From: Fistulifera solaris
Taxonomy: Eukaryota > Bacillariophyta > Bacillariophyceae > Naviculales > Stauroneidaceae
DNA: 64,000 bases
Direction: 5' to 3'
Assembly: GCA_030295235.1 (NCBI GenBank)
Contig: AP026132.1
Coordinates: forward strand, 929,501 to 993,500
Both the position numbers and the translations under genes were made by a program. The notes beneath the pieces were generated by a model. That model worked only from the letters and a program-made list of their open reading frames with translations, was not told where the DNA came from and ran no database searches. Shown one piece after another: positions 41,432 to 53,214 of the stretch (the stretch's first letter is position 1; each line of letters starts with the position of its first letter).

Positions 41432-44400
41432 CTAATGGAAAATTCTGCGCCGGTAGAAGAGAACATAGGCTGCTGGAGTGACGATCGCGTCGTTGGCATT
41501 TGAGACAGGTCGGACACTGGAATCATCAAAGAGACACCAGTCATCGGAAATTCCAGTTCGTTCATTCCACGATCGAGCAAACGCCGTATAGTGGCCGGCG
41601 CCCAGTCGTCCGTAATGATTGGTCACCGCAAACAGATCGTAGATTGCTGGAACATGGTTGTGCGTAAACCTGTCTTTCTTGGACGCGCAGTGCCGACTCA
41701 TGTCGAGTGACGCCAGCGGGAAGTCCACAAACGTATCCAGTTTGTCGCGGCGGAGGATATTCTTGAATTCGAAACGCTTCAAGTGAACTATCAATACGTT
41801 CGGAAGGCGCCAAAGTTCCATTGTTTTCATGGCTTGCACATGCTCCTTGCAGTTTGAACAATACCATTTGTTGTTTTCATCCAGTCGTTCCGGTGTCGTA
41901 AAAGCATCAAAGCATTGATCGAGTGTCACGCCAACTTTGGGGGCCGCCAGTTTACGCCGGGACGCTTCGACCCAACTGGGATGATCGTTGAACATAGCAA
42001 ATCGATCACGATCTATCTGGCCCGGAGAAACCGTAGACCAGTCCAAGGACAAGAAAACGTACGGCTCAGATGCAAGTTGTCCAAGAATATCGAACAGTTT
42101 TTCTTCCGAGTCTGATGGAACATATGGAGAGAGTTGTTCATTGTCGGATGGGAAAAGAAAAAGGCTTCTCCCCCTCCCATCATGTAGGCGGATTTTTAAC
42201 AAGTTTCGTTGATCATCCTTTTCTTCGTTGTCGTGAGAAACAAGGTGTGCCACCTTGCTCCAAATATGCTCGTGGACCTCTTTGCACGTTGACTGCACAG
42301 GATATGTTGCCAAAAGGGGATCCCAAGAGGATCTGCCTTCACGTCGCTATCCGCAAGCTCTGAATCAGCACCTTCCACCAAAACATGGCTAGCTACTATC
42401 TGTAAGACTGCCCCAGCGTGCTCAACTTCGTAGGCAACCATGAAATCATCAGAGCGTATATCTGAGACAGGGTCGAAGATCTTGGGCCGTTCGACAATGA
42501 CATGATTCATGACTTCACAAATGACTAGCTTTTCTGCTGCAATCCCTGAGAGTTCAGCCAAATTTGCGCGTAGATCTGTAAGAGTCGCATTGCGCCGAAT
42601 GTCGACGCTATAACGTGTTGGATTTTTTCCACTACCAGCAGGGTATACCCAAATGGACACAGGTATGACAGCATTCTTCGCTTGTGGTATTTCCAAACTC
42701 ACGTGGTTGAATGCATCGAACGACAAGGAGACGCGATTGCAGTCAGGACAGACGCACGTGCTTTTGAACTGTCCATAGAAAGTATCCATAACCAAGCTGT
42801 CGTTTCTCCGGCAATGAGCTTCCCAAGCTCGTGCAGCTGCAATATTCATATCTTGACCATCCGTCACATCCGGCATTTCCACGTAAGGTGCTTTTCGAAT
42901 GCGGTTCAGATCTTCGTGCAGTCCGTCCAGAAAATAAGCTAAAAATTCTTGGGAATCGTGCTGAATATATCCGGCAAAACGTGGGGCGAAAAGTGCAATC
43001 GCACGTTTCAGAGCGCTTGGGCTCGTTGATGATTTTCGGTTCGCATTCCACCACATATCCTTCAACACTGCAGCATAGGCATCCGCCAGCTTTCCGCCGG
43101 TACCAAGAGGATTGTCCGGGTTCAAATCAGGTTTGTAGGCCCCTGACAAAAGTGTCGTGTCAAAGGAACCGTGTGACTCAGCGCTTGCAAGGCCGAGTTC
43201 ATGAAGCAAGTATTGCCTAGATTGTTGAGTCCGACACGACAGGCTCCGTCGTGATAAACAATCGCTTGTGAGTAACCGGGTTGCTTCTTGCACTCGAGTT
43301 TATGGAACGACCAATGACTTTCTTGACAGGAACGATTGCAGTACCGCGCTCGAAGGCACCTCTGACACCGTGATGTTGCTCGACAAGCCCCGCACGCAGA
43401 ACACGGTGACGGTTCATCCGGGCTATTTTGTTTATCGGGCGTTGCACCCTTACTGCCATTCATAAGGAACTCCAAGTCCCCTGGTGTGAAATACAATGGC
43501 AGAACTAGACTGCCCGTCGGTGTTTTGACAACACGTCGACAAATGGGAGACGACAACTCGCCATACCAGGTACGGAGTGCGGAATACACTTCGCGGGGAA
43601 TAGCTTCGTAGTGATAGCCTCGGACCACATTTGGCTTCAAAACGGGTGACAACGACAACGATGACACAATGTCAGATTCGTCTCCGATCACATTCTCCTT
43701 GTCGTTATCATTTGATTCCACGGTAGACACATGTTCTTTGTAGGGCTTGTACCAATCCGCAAAGAATGCGTCGCGAGTATTGGTACCTATCTTTTCTGGG
43801 AGTTCCAAAATAAGTCTTGAATTATCTATGGGTCCCGGCGGAACGTGCTCGTCATCTTCCTCGTCCATACTATCATCATCGCTGTCCTCCTCTCGTGGGT
43901 CGAGTGGACATGCCGCCGGTAATAGCGACTGGATGTCATAACTGGATGATGCTGGCAAGTTCTTTTGCGGCACCAATCCTACGTATCGACACCAATTGTA
44001 CCACCAGTCCCAGTTTAACAAGAAGAACGCTTCTCCTTCGAACGCGATGCTGGTCGAGTCGTTGTGATCCGCCGAAGCAAGACAAGTACGCCGATTCGTC
44101 AGTAGCAACAACACCGTCGAACGCTGTTCGGCCGGTGCGGGATACTGTATACCCACAGCTGCCTTTTGACGATATTCATGAATTGTTTTTGTAATCTTGC
44201 CTTCAATTGTGCAACGGATTTCTTCATTCCAGCATCCGCGGGCTGTGAATTGCTTTCAAATATTTGAATACATTCTTGTAGATCGTTTTGCCCTAATATC
44301 AAGATCTCGGTCGCTAATTGATACCGTAGTTGTTTTTCACGTTGCTCCATTTGTTCTTGCGTTGTTGTCTCTGTTGTAGAAACTTCTGAATGGTTTGTGT

Positions 44401-45010
44401 GAAATGTCGACGCCCCGTTTGTCTTCGGCAAATCCTCTTGTTTGTCGATACTCATTATAGCAGAAACAGAAGTCGCGTCTAAGCTCACTGGCTCCGTTGT
44501 CATTTCCATAGAGCCCGAAGAATCCGAATGATGCGTTCCATTGGTAGAAGTGTCGGGTTTCCCATTCGCCGCGACGGAATTGCCGCCCCCTGTTTTCGCC
44601 ACGATCATTTGCCGCGCTCGTCCTTCGCGAGCCAGTGCACGTCGGTAATAGATTTTTGCCTGCTGCGTAGCTCCTGGATTGCGCAACGCCGCCGTACAAT
44701 CCTTCTCGGCTTCTTCAAATCGTGCCAATTTCAAGTACATCAAGGCTCGATTTGAATAGAGAGCGGTTTGCAATTCCATGTGTTGCGGTTGCAACGCAGT
44801 AATGTTGTTAAAACACGCCAATCCTTTCCCGTAGGCTTCCAGTGCTTTTAAATATTCCATTTGCTGCACGTACGCGTTACCGGCTTCTTTGTGCGTTTGT
44901 GCCTCTTGTTCCCACGTGTCGGCCGGCGTCGGACGGTCATCGGGTTTGTTGGGCGGCGCCTTGTGTGTGCCTTTTTTGGCTGTGGTGGCTTTCTTCTTTT
45001 TGTATCCCAT
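41432..45010 (-). CDS. Deubiquitinase with TPR, DUSP-like, MYND and USP domains
   Basis: The predicted protein has about 1,193 residues. In order: Lys-rich start; TPR helices at about residues 30-130 (EAGNAYVQQMEYLKALEAYG, LYSNRALMYLKLARFEEAEK); a Ser/Thr-rich linker; a DUSP-like core FFLLNWDWWYNWCRYVG; a MYND zinc finger (CSACGAC...CQRC...YCNRSCQESHW); and a USP catalytic domain with Cys box GLNNLGNTCFMNS, zinc ribbon CVCPDC / YCSNC, and His box LGAGHYTAFA ending WCLFDDSSV. All catalytic residues are visible. Three one-base frame changes at plus-strand homopolymers (44164-44167, 43148-43151, 42312-42315) are all bridged by one extra base, reading IVKKAAVGIQY, LTRHFLSGAYKPD and GIPFLATYPVQ. 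Role: removes ubiquitin from proteins; TPR and MYND suggest partner binding. Confidence 0.85.
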
Positions 45011-45592
45011 CTTCCTGTTTTACTGAGTAGACGCTGATCTTACCAGTCCGTCTATTCAAATCTATGATTAATTATGGTTGCATTACGATGACAATAAGAG
45101 GCACATAGACGACTAATGGCTCTATTTTTCAGTTTTTTGTTTTTTGTTTTTTCGTTCCGCCATCCAATCAATCCATTGGTGGTACGACATCATCTGTCAT
45201 TCATTGTGCTTTCTTGTGGATCTATAAAAGATTGGTCCGTTTGAGTAAGAGAAGAATAGAGTAGATGCAACATTACAATCAAAGTCACTTCAAGAGAAAT
45301 AGCAAAGAGGGTTTTCACCGCAGATGCAAGAAGAATCATAGAATACATGGCAAAACAAGAAAAGAAATGACCCATGACTCAATCCACTCGTTAAAAAGTC
45401 GTCTTCTCTTTGGGGTTATAGTAAATAAATATATAATGAGGTTTAAAGTAACTTTAAGGCTTTTTGACGCAAATAAGTGCAAGGATACACTTCAAACAAA
45501 GTGATAGAAATAATGCCATCAACATTATCCCTCTTACTATCGTTCATGGAGCTTTGTGTTGTCAATGTATTCCATTTCGCTGTTTGGGTCAT

Positions 45593-45690
45593 GACTCAAA
45601 TCCAGTTGTTGCAACCTACATTTGAGCCTATAGTCAAAAATGGGCAAACTTTCCGGAAGAGCTTTTCGACGCCCACAAAACTCGCGATGA
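45593..45690 (+). repeat. E1 dispersed element
   Basis: The palindrome-like GACTCAAATCCAGTT (45593-45607) is followed by CATTTGAGCCTATAGTCAAA (about 45618-45637) and GCTTTTCGACGCC. Block order and orientation match other copies, and it points to the PPR gene. Confidence 0.65.
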
Positions 45691-45792
45691 GGCGTATCAA
45701 CTGAAATATTACTAGCTAGACCGTTATGCTCTATTTTACATGTTTACATCTTTCGCGTAAACATTATCGGTGCCCAACTTTTTCCTCGTCCT

Positions 45793-45850
45793 GACTCAAA
45801 TCGAGTCGTGTCATAGTGGCGTAAACTGACACTTTAGTCTATACCAAATT
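45793..45850 (+). repeat. E1 dispersed element
   Basis: GACTCAAATCGAGTC (45793-45807, perfect 5-bp arms) is followed by GGCGTAAACTGACACTTTAG and TCTATACC. The GCGTAAAC block links it to the tandem-array units at 36.4-37.7 kb. Confidence 0.6.
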
Positions 45851-46090
45851 GAAAGTACACTTGGTGCCATAGAGAAACGCCATAAGTTGTACACACCTTG
45901 CCATGATCGCGGTGAATGGAGCCGAATTCATCGGGAGAGGTGGTGCACTTGCCATTCATGTCAATGAAATAAGCCACCAATTTCTTTATGAAGTTCAGTC
46001 TTCGTGTTTCACAAAGTAATATTGAATCGTTTTCGGTAGCTTGATGAAAAAGCGCGGTAGCGGCGAGTATTTGAATGAATATATGAATGC

Positions 46091-48784
46091 ATGAATCAAA
46101 TTATCATGATTGCAAGCAAGGCAACGAGGATACAGCGGATACTCTCCCGAAAATGGATTCATTCGACCTCTTTGTCGCCAAAGGAGAGCAGCGAAGCAAT
46201 CTCTGTTTTGGTGCTACCTTGCAGTATTCTCTTCAAAGTTACGTACGGCCTTTTACCACTGCCGTCGCGGTGACAGAACAACAATTTACCCAACTGGAAC
46301 AAGCTTCGAGAGCGTTATTGCAAAAATCATCGGGTACTTTTACAGAGGCGAAAGAATTGATTCAAAATGGCACGCACTATTGTCCACATTGGACACCGAA
46401 CGACTGGAATCCGCCGTCGAACGCCTGCAGGACTTGTATCAATCATTACAAGGCAACGATTCAAACATCGATTGTGCATCCTTTCGTTGTTTGCTACAAG
46501 CGTACAGTCGGTTTCAACCGTATGGACCCCAAGCCTTGGCGATTTTGGAAGCATGGAATCACGTTTGGATGGGTGATATGGAACGATCTCCGACCTTGGC
46601 GGATTATCATTCGGTTTTAGAAGCTTATGCCATGGCATCCAAAGACAGTACGGATATTATGTTGGAAGGTTCACAAGTAGCCTTGGAGGTCTTGCAACGA
46701 CTCGATCAGTGGGGATTTACCATGCAACCAAATCTGCTATCGCATTCGTTGGCGGTTTGCTGTATCTCGAATGTATTCTTTCACGTCGACAATAGCCAGG
46801 ACCTACGGTCGTTGCATCAAGCGTTTCAAAATAAATATGTGAAGCGGTTACTCGGTGCTTTGGAAGACCCGACGAACGACGTTGCCATGAATCAAGAGAC
46901 TCGACATTGGGCGACCATGGCATTGGGATCCGTTATCCGGTATTTTGCGATAATGGATGGGAATGGCAGTGTTGACAATCCTGAACGAATGGCGTATGCC
47001 GGATGGATGCAGCAATGGATCAGCTTGTCTCGCGACTACTGGATGCAATTGAACGACGACACGGAAGCGGGTTTTTACGAACAAAGAATACAGCGATGGA
47101 AAGAGCACGTCGACATGACAGCACTGTCGTTTTTCAAACAAGTCGAAAAGGCGAGTTCTCTGTCAGATCGCTTACACGACAATCGTACGGTACTATCTCG
47201 AATTTTGGACGATACCCTGCTGTTGATCGAAAAGATCAATGCAAAGCCGCTACATACGGAACATTATTATCGAGCCATTAAAGCTGCGAAGCGCACTCGC
47301 TGTGTGGACGAAAATGCTGTAATAAATTGGGCGGAAAGGATGCGCGCAAATCACACAGCATTCGCGACGGATGAATCCATTCAACCACCGGAACAAACAA
47401 AAGCCTGGAACTGCTTGATGATGGCATATCATGAAATGGGCAACCACGATGAAGTTCTTCGTCTTTGGCAAGACTTAAATCGGTCTTCTCATGTTCGAAA
47501 GGATTCAATATCGTTTGCAATCATCTTAAAATCTCTCGCAAAGCAAGGGACATTCAAAGCAGCTCAAAAAGCTCATGCCATATGGAAGAAGATGGTCTCT
47601 ATAGATACAGCAAAACGATATATACATCCAACATCTGTGCACTATGCTCATGTCATGTCCGCTTGGTCGAATTCGCGAGATCCTCGTGCGCACACGTTTT
47701 GTCAGGACATTATGGATCACTTGTTGGAAGAAAGCGTGCATGATCCCAACTTAGAGCCAGGGCTCGCACATTACACATCGTTGATTGGCTCTCACGGCTG
47801 GAGTAGAGGAGATTTTGAATCAAAAGACGTGTCTTCAAGGCCATCAACGATCTAGTAAAATCCGGATTAACACTTGATATGCAGGCGTATCAAGCATGCT
47901 TTGCGGCATTGACCAGAACGCAGAGCACAGATGGTGCTGCGGTTGCGCAACAATTACTGTGGCAAAGCATCAAACAAGGCTTACAACCGGATGCAAGATG
48001 CTTCCAAGCTGTCCTAAGGGCATGGGCGGAAAGCAAGGATCCGCAAGCATTTAACAACTGCGAAAAACTGATCGTGGAACTGGAATCGTCCTATCTAGCA
48101 TCTGGGAAGCAATCTTCGTTTCGCCCCAATTCACATTGTTATGTAAGCATGATTATGGCGACAATGTATACGGCTGGAAACTGCGGACCAACTGCTGAAT
48201 CGATTTTAAATAGAATGGTCAATGCAGCGAAACAGAACATGGCAGATGAACCCGACAAAGCGGTTTACTCTTCCGTTATGAAAGCTTACGCTCATGACGG
48301 GTCGGAGACTGACGTTGAAAGGATATACCAAAGGATGGAAAAAGCCTTTGCCGATGGAAATTACAAAGCCACACCAGATAGTAGAAGCTGTGCGATTCTA
48401 TTGCATGCTTGGGCCAAAAGTGAAGACCCAGAGAAGGCATTTCGGACGAGACAAATGTTGGTTGACATGTTCAAGGCATACGAAAGCGGGAACGTGGACA
48501 TGATGCCCAACATTCAATGTTACAACGCTACTCTAAATTCCTGTGCCTTCTCTGATTCGAAAAACGAGGAGCAAAACACGGAAATAGTTCGTCTTGCCCT
48601 CGAAACCATCACTGACATGGAAAAATATCACGGCGAGATTACTGAATATGCTTTCCGTCAAATATTCCACATCCTCGGCCGTTTTGTAGCTGATAAGGCT
48701 GACCGGCTGGACCTTACGGCCACTCTTTTCCAGAAATGCTGTCAATCTGGTTACGTGAGGCGAACACGTCATGCGAGTAATTAA
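46091..48784 (+). CDS. Pentatricopeptide repeat (PPR) protein, probably organellar
   Basis: The protein (about 880-900 residues) is a series of helical pairs with PPR features, such as AWNCLMMAYHEMGNHDEVLR, SISFAIILKSLAKQG, YIHPTSVHYAHVMSAWSNS and AVYSSVMKAYAHDGSETDVE. PPR proteins bind RNA in mitochondria or plastids. The start is unclear: an ATG at 46091 gives MIASKATRIQRILSRKWIHS, a good mitochondrial-type leader, but needs an extra frame change to join; an ATG at 46153 (MDSFDLF) needs one fewer. One-base changes lie at A5 46322-46326 and A4 47822-47825; adding one base at each reads through (ALLQK to IIGYFYRGE, and IKRRVFKAINDLVKSG). Confidence 0.75.
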
Positions 48785-48934
48785 ATCTCGCATTCCAGAA
48801 TTTTACAGCAAGCTTCCAGGAGATAACATAGCGAGACTTCCGTCGCAGTGGACGCGCCGAGTTGTCTCGCAGTGACCTATTGACAATTATAAAAGTACTT
48901 GTTAACAAAAGGGATAACGCATTTTCTATCCGCA

Positions 48935-50878
48935 CTACCTGCTTAATGAATCTATTACGCTCTGATTTCTCACAAATTTCAAAATGCGGTCTTCGTTTGA
49001 CTTGACGCTGATGAGTTTCGAAACCTGAACAGCTGTCATGGACGTGACATCCTCGCCGTCGACGGATATTAGGCGATCGCCGACAACCACTTTGTCCGCC
49101 AAAACAGACTCCGGTTTAATTGCATGGACGATGGGCACACCACCGTTGGGTGTGTCAATCACCATACCCAATTTTCCAGGAGGCACGTGTACCTCAAACT
49201 TTTTGTCTTCTGGAGGCTGATCGTCTTCATATTGCTGTTCAAACGACGCGTCATCCGCAAACACCCGAGGGAACGTCGCTGTCGTTTTCCCACTAGGTCC
49301 CGAATCCACAGATAGCAGACGTTCGCGCGCTTGTCCCATAAGATACTCCTTCGCGTAGTCATAATCATCCGCTACGCTCGCTGTTCGTTCGTCACGGTCA
49401 ACAACATCCATCGCCATCACACCCGTGAACACTGGATCGCCCAACGTGCTGACATCGTCCTGTCGATCCACAACAATTTCGGTCTGAATGCGATTCGGTG
49501 CCTCACTTCCTGTCAAAGCCGTCTCCGTATACACTTGCTTGCTGGGTGGATCTTGGTATTGTTGGCTGCGGCGCGAAAGATAAAGGCCGCTATAGCGAGT
49601 CCCACAACGCCACCAACGATCCCACCAATGATAATTCCCAAATTCTTGCTTTCAGTCGGTTCGACTGCTTCTTCTTCTGGTTTTTCGCCATCCACCAATA
49701 AACTCACCGATTCGAGTGCTGCAAACTCGGAATTCTTTTCTTTCAATCGCGCAATATACGAATTTCGTTCCTCGTTACTATTGAATGCTTCTTCTACCAA
49801 TAACGCGGCATCGAACGGATCATTCTGTGGGGAATCCTGATACTCGATCAAGATCGACAAGGCCACTTGCAGTGGAGCGACACTTTGTAACTGGCGTCGT
49901 CGGTCACTACTTTCGACCACCTCCTGATTATTGATGGTCGTTTCCACGGTAAAATTGGCAATTTGGTAACCATCCAGTTCGGTCGTTTGTTTGATATGCG
50001 CTGCCGTAGCCGACTCAAAGTCAATGGCAGCACGACCCCGTAACAAACCGTTCATCGACTCCAACAACATGATGACATTGACTAGTTCGGAGGACAACGG
50101 CACCGAGGAGGGCCGTACCGTGGGTCGTACCGAGGGAGGTGTGGCCGATGGTGCGATGGAAGGACGTTCCGTGGGAATGTCGGGCAACGTTGGCAACTGC
50201 AGCGCGGTCGGCGATGGAGTTTCCGCCGCCCCCGAGGGTTCACTCGTCGTCAGTGGCGTTGTCGGTAATTGAGTTGTTTCGAGGAATGTGGGCAATGCAG
50301 AAGGTAGGATGGATGGGGCATCCGAAGGCCGGGGAGTCGGTTTTCTCGTCGGTTTGGGGGTCGGTTCTACGGTTGGGACTAAACTCGGTATTTCCGAAGG
50401 AGCTCGGGAAGGCCAAGGCGTGGGACTTGGTGTCGGTGACTTCGTCCGAGGAAACGTTGGCCGAGGCGTGGGTGGTCGGACTGGCGCTGTCACTGGCTGT
50501 GCGACTGGTTGCGATACCGGCTCTGCCACCGGTCGTACCACTGGAGCGGCGATCGGTTGCGACGCGACCGGTCCTAGCGAAGTGGGTGTCACGACAGGGG
50601 AAGGAATAATCACGATACTGGGAGTCGAGGGGAACGATATAACCGCTAAAGAAATAGAATGTGAGAGGCCTATCCTTGTTTTGCCTTACTTTCAGCTCAT
50701 GAACTCGAAACTTACGTTGTTGTCCTTGTACTGAAACGGGAGAGCAAGCAGCTATTACTAAAACGATCCAGCAGCACCATGTATTCGGAAAGAGACGACA
50801 AGACAGGTGTAAATGGTCGGCAGCATGATCAGTATTGCTTTCCCCTCCGAGCCTTATCCGTCGACTTGTTGACTCCAT
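48935..50878 (-). CDS. Surface protein: Pro/Thr-rich ectodomain, TM span, cytoplasmic PDZ domain
   Basis: Exon 1 (50716-50878, ATG at 50878) encodes a signal/anchor (WCCWIVLVIAACSPVSVQG). A 70-nt intron (50646-50715, GTAAGT...CTTTAG, phase 1) joins QGQQP to VISFPSTPS. The ectodomain starts with a PV repeat (VAEPVSQPVAQPV), then PT repeats (PTPRPTFPRTKSPTPSPTPW) and more Pro/Ser/Thr, which are likely O-glycosylated. A folded region (about 49700-50090) and a membrane span (IGGIVGGVVGLAIAAFIF) follow. A one-base frame change near 49555 then leads into the cytoplasmic part, ending in a PDZ domain (KLGMVIDTPNGGVPIVHAI, VGDRLISVDGEDVTSM). The total is about 620 residues. Confidence 0.75.
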
Positions 50879-51609
50879 ATTGATTTTATTTTTGACAAGT
50901 CGAAAGATTAGGTTGAACCAACAAGGATGGAAGTCGTTTGTGGTTTGTGGGGATGGGCGTTTGTTGTACTCCGAGTAATTCAGCCAATCCAAAACAAGGA
51001 AAGCGACGCAGAGTAAAGCACAATTAAATCAGCGCAATGCTTTGAGCAACAATCACTCTTTTCTCTTTCTTTGATAACAACAGAAACGCGGATTGTTTCC
51101 TTTTCTCGTGGTAGGTTCCAGTACCAGGTGGAGACGAACAACGTCGTCGCAATACTCATTGCGTCGTCGTGCGCTTTGTTGCTGTTTGGCCGAGGTTGAC
51201 TTTCAACGGATACGAAACATCCGGCCACGAACGTTCGGTGCTTTGCGCCCAAGTGGAATGAGGCCTGCCGGCGCTGCTTTGAAAATAATTGATAAAAAGC
51301 GGGACTGATTAAAATTAAGCAGGAAACGTGATAACGAGGACGTCATCCAGTGCCGCACGAACCAACGATACAGCAGTGTACAATCGATCTTGCCGTCAGG
51401 TTGACTGGGTTGACGCATTCGAGCAATCTGACGAAACAACCAGGAACGTAGAATAATTGAAATACAAATCAAACGATGATCAGTGTTATGAGAAGCGCAA
51501 AGACGACAATAAGGACGACGAGATCATCCTTGCATTGTGTATGTTCGAGGCCTCGCGAGTCTGGCTACCGACTATAGTGAAAACTGTAGTCTGTTACCTA
51601 CATCGTTAA

Positions 51610-51700
51610 AATTCCTAGGAGGCCAACGTGGAACACACGTAGACTTTCAATGCCTTGCATCTTTCATCGTTTCGTAGCTTTCAGTCAAGCCAACGTCGAT
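51610..51700 (+). repeat. E2 dispersed element, copy 4
   Basis: AATTCCTAGGAGGCCAACGT, then ACACGTAGACTTTCAATGCC and TTGCATCTTTCATCG. It matches the long copy at 36220-36330, including the downstream GCATCTTTC and CAACGTCGA blocks. Confidence 0.6.
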
Positions 51701-51815
51701 AATTGTTAATTGGTATAAAGTAGCTATGTTGATGAGACCAGAAAATATGGAGGATTGCTGTTATCACGATGTATACAAAGTACTCGAATAATGCGTACAC
51801 TGATTCACGACTCGC

Positions 51816-51915
51816 GACTGAAATGCAGTCGTGGTCTCCCCTGAACCATCACTTTGGGCCTATAGTAAAATTTGAGACAACGTTTCACAGGACTTTTCAA
51901 CGAGTAACACAATGA
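51816..51915 (+). repeat. E1 dispersed element, full-length copy
   Basis: The perfect palindrome GACTGAAATGCAGTC (51816-51830), GTGGTCTCC, CACTTTGGGCCTATAGTAAA (51850-51869), GACTTTTCAACGAG and CACAATGA. It is the best match of the copy at 16595-16693. Confidence 0.75.
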
Positions 51916-52032
51916 TGTGTAATGCAAACGCTGCTAATGACTATGCATTGCAACATCGACAAAAGGAGCTCAAGATATTATGCTGAACAACTTAATTTTA
52001 GGCAGCATTGTCGCTCATATAATTGAATTAAT

Positions 52033-52080
52033 GACTGAATTGCAGCCTTGGATGAGTCAAAGTACACTTTCGATTATAGT
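52033..52080 (+). repeat. E1 dispersed element, short copy
   Basis: GACTGAATTGCAGCC (52033-52047) is followed by ACACTTTCGATTATAGT (about 52064-52080), 138 nt before the ATP-grasp start codon. Confidence 0.55.
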
Positions 52081-52217
52081 ATTTATAGTGGTCGTGCTTT
52101 GAGACAAACGGAAATTCTGAAGTGCTGTGTGCTGTGTCAAAAGTCAAAAAAACCTCCGCACTTCATTACCATTCCTCTCCGAGGGAAAGCAATTCCCATC
52201 ATGCACCTTTTTCCGCA

Positions 52218-53145
52218 ATGACTTTTATTCTTTTGACGCTTGATAAAGATCGTCACGGCATTTGGGTTACTCGATTGGCGGAATGTCTGGAGCAACACGG
52301 AACTATCATTCAAATTTTGTCGATCGAAGAAATCCTTCACGGAACGACCGATCAAATTCTAAAAAAACATCATTGGAAAGGAATCATCAATCGCGTGTCG
52401 GATGCGGCGGATCCCATCTTATTTAAAAGCGTTGTAGCATTCCTGCAGGCAGCGCGCGTCATGGGTATTGCAATTTGGAATGGACCGGATGCTTATTCAT
52501 TGTGTGGAAATAAATGGTGTCATCATATTTTGTTTCAACAAGCGGGTCTTGTCGCTCCAACCACGACGGTGACATTTGGCAGCAAATCACTTCCAAAAGA
52601 TCATACGACGGCTTTCTCGGAGAATGAACCTCTTTTGGCAAAAACCCAACGCCGGTGGTTTTGGAGTAGGAGTGCAGCTGGTCGATCCTCAGGAACGAAA
52701 CGATCTACCATCGTCCAGCGACAATGTCACATTGCTACAGCAATACTTTCCTACCGACCACATTTATCGTGTTTGGTTTTCGAGAGGACGTGTTCAATGT
52801 GGCGTGGTTCGTTCCGTCCGCGGGGAATCCGATTTCACCACCGGTTGTACTGGACAAGTGTGCACGAAACGACCCGCACAAAATAATGAAGCACTTTTTG
52901 TATCGGAAGACATTCAAAGGGAAATTAAATCTTTGTGCCGATTGGTACCCGATGCTCATAGTGGAAGTGTGGAGTTTCTGTACGATGAAAAGGGTCGCCG
53001 TCTTTATTTCGATTTAAACTTGTTGTCCACACTTCCTCTTCCAGAAACAATACAAAACTCCGCTCTTGTGTGGGGAGCGGATTACGACCCGTGGAAGCAA
53101 CAAGCCAATGAAATCTTGAGTTTCTTCGGTGATCATATCATCTAA
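52218..53145 (+). CDS. ATP-grasp ligase-like protein (RimK type)
   Basis: The start at 52218 (MTFILLTLDKDRHGIWVTRL) fits a RimK-like N-terminal domain, followed by GIINRVSDAADPILFKSVV and NGPDAYSLCGNKWCHHILFQ, a region where RimK-like ATP-grasp proteins bind ATP. The frame changes by one base at A5 (52640-52644); with one A fewer it reads LLAKPNAGGFGVGVQLVD, the Gly-rich nucleotide loop of ATP-grasp enzymes. The C-terminal part ends SGSVEFLYDEKGRRLYFDLN, where an acidic metal-binding pair (E...DxN) would lie. The total is about 309 residues. The family joins a carboxylate to an amine using ATP; the substrate is unknown. Confidence 0.72.
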
Positions 53146-53214
53146 TCCACTAAACTTATAAATTTTTCTTACCTCGAACGCTGAATCTATTTGAGTCAAC
53201 ATTCGTGGTTTTCT

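Larger units (their letters stand above)
45011..46090. other. 1.1-kb divergent region with E1 elements
   Basis: It separates the deubiquitinase (minus) from the PPR gene (plus). It has two clear E1 copies (45593-45690 and 45793-45845) and an E1-like tail at about 45401-45480 (GGTTATAGTAAATAA, TTTTTGACGCAAATA). Short open frames show no domain. Confidence 0.55.
50879..52217. other. 1.3-kb divergent region with E1 and E2 elements
   Basis: It lies between the surface-protein gene (minus) and the ATP-grasp gene (plus). It holds an E2 copy (51610-51700), a lone CTATAGTGAAAA box at about 51573, and two E1 copies (51816-51915 and 52033-52080). Open frames near 50980-51472 have no domain. Confidence 0.55.
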
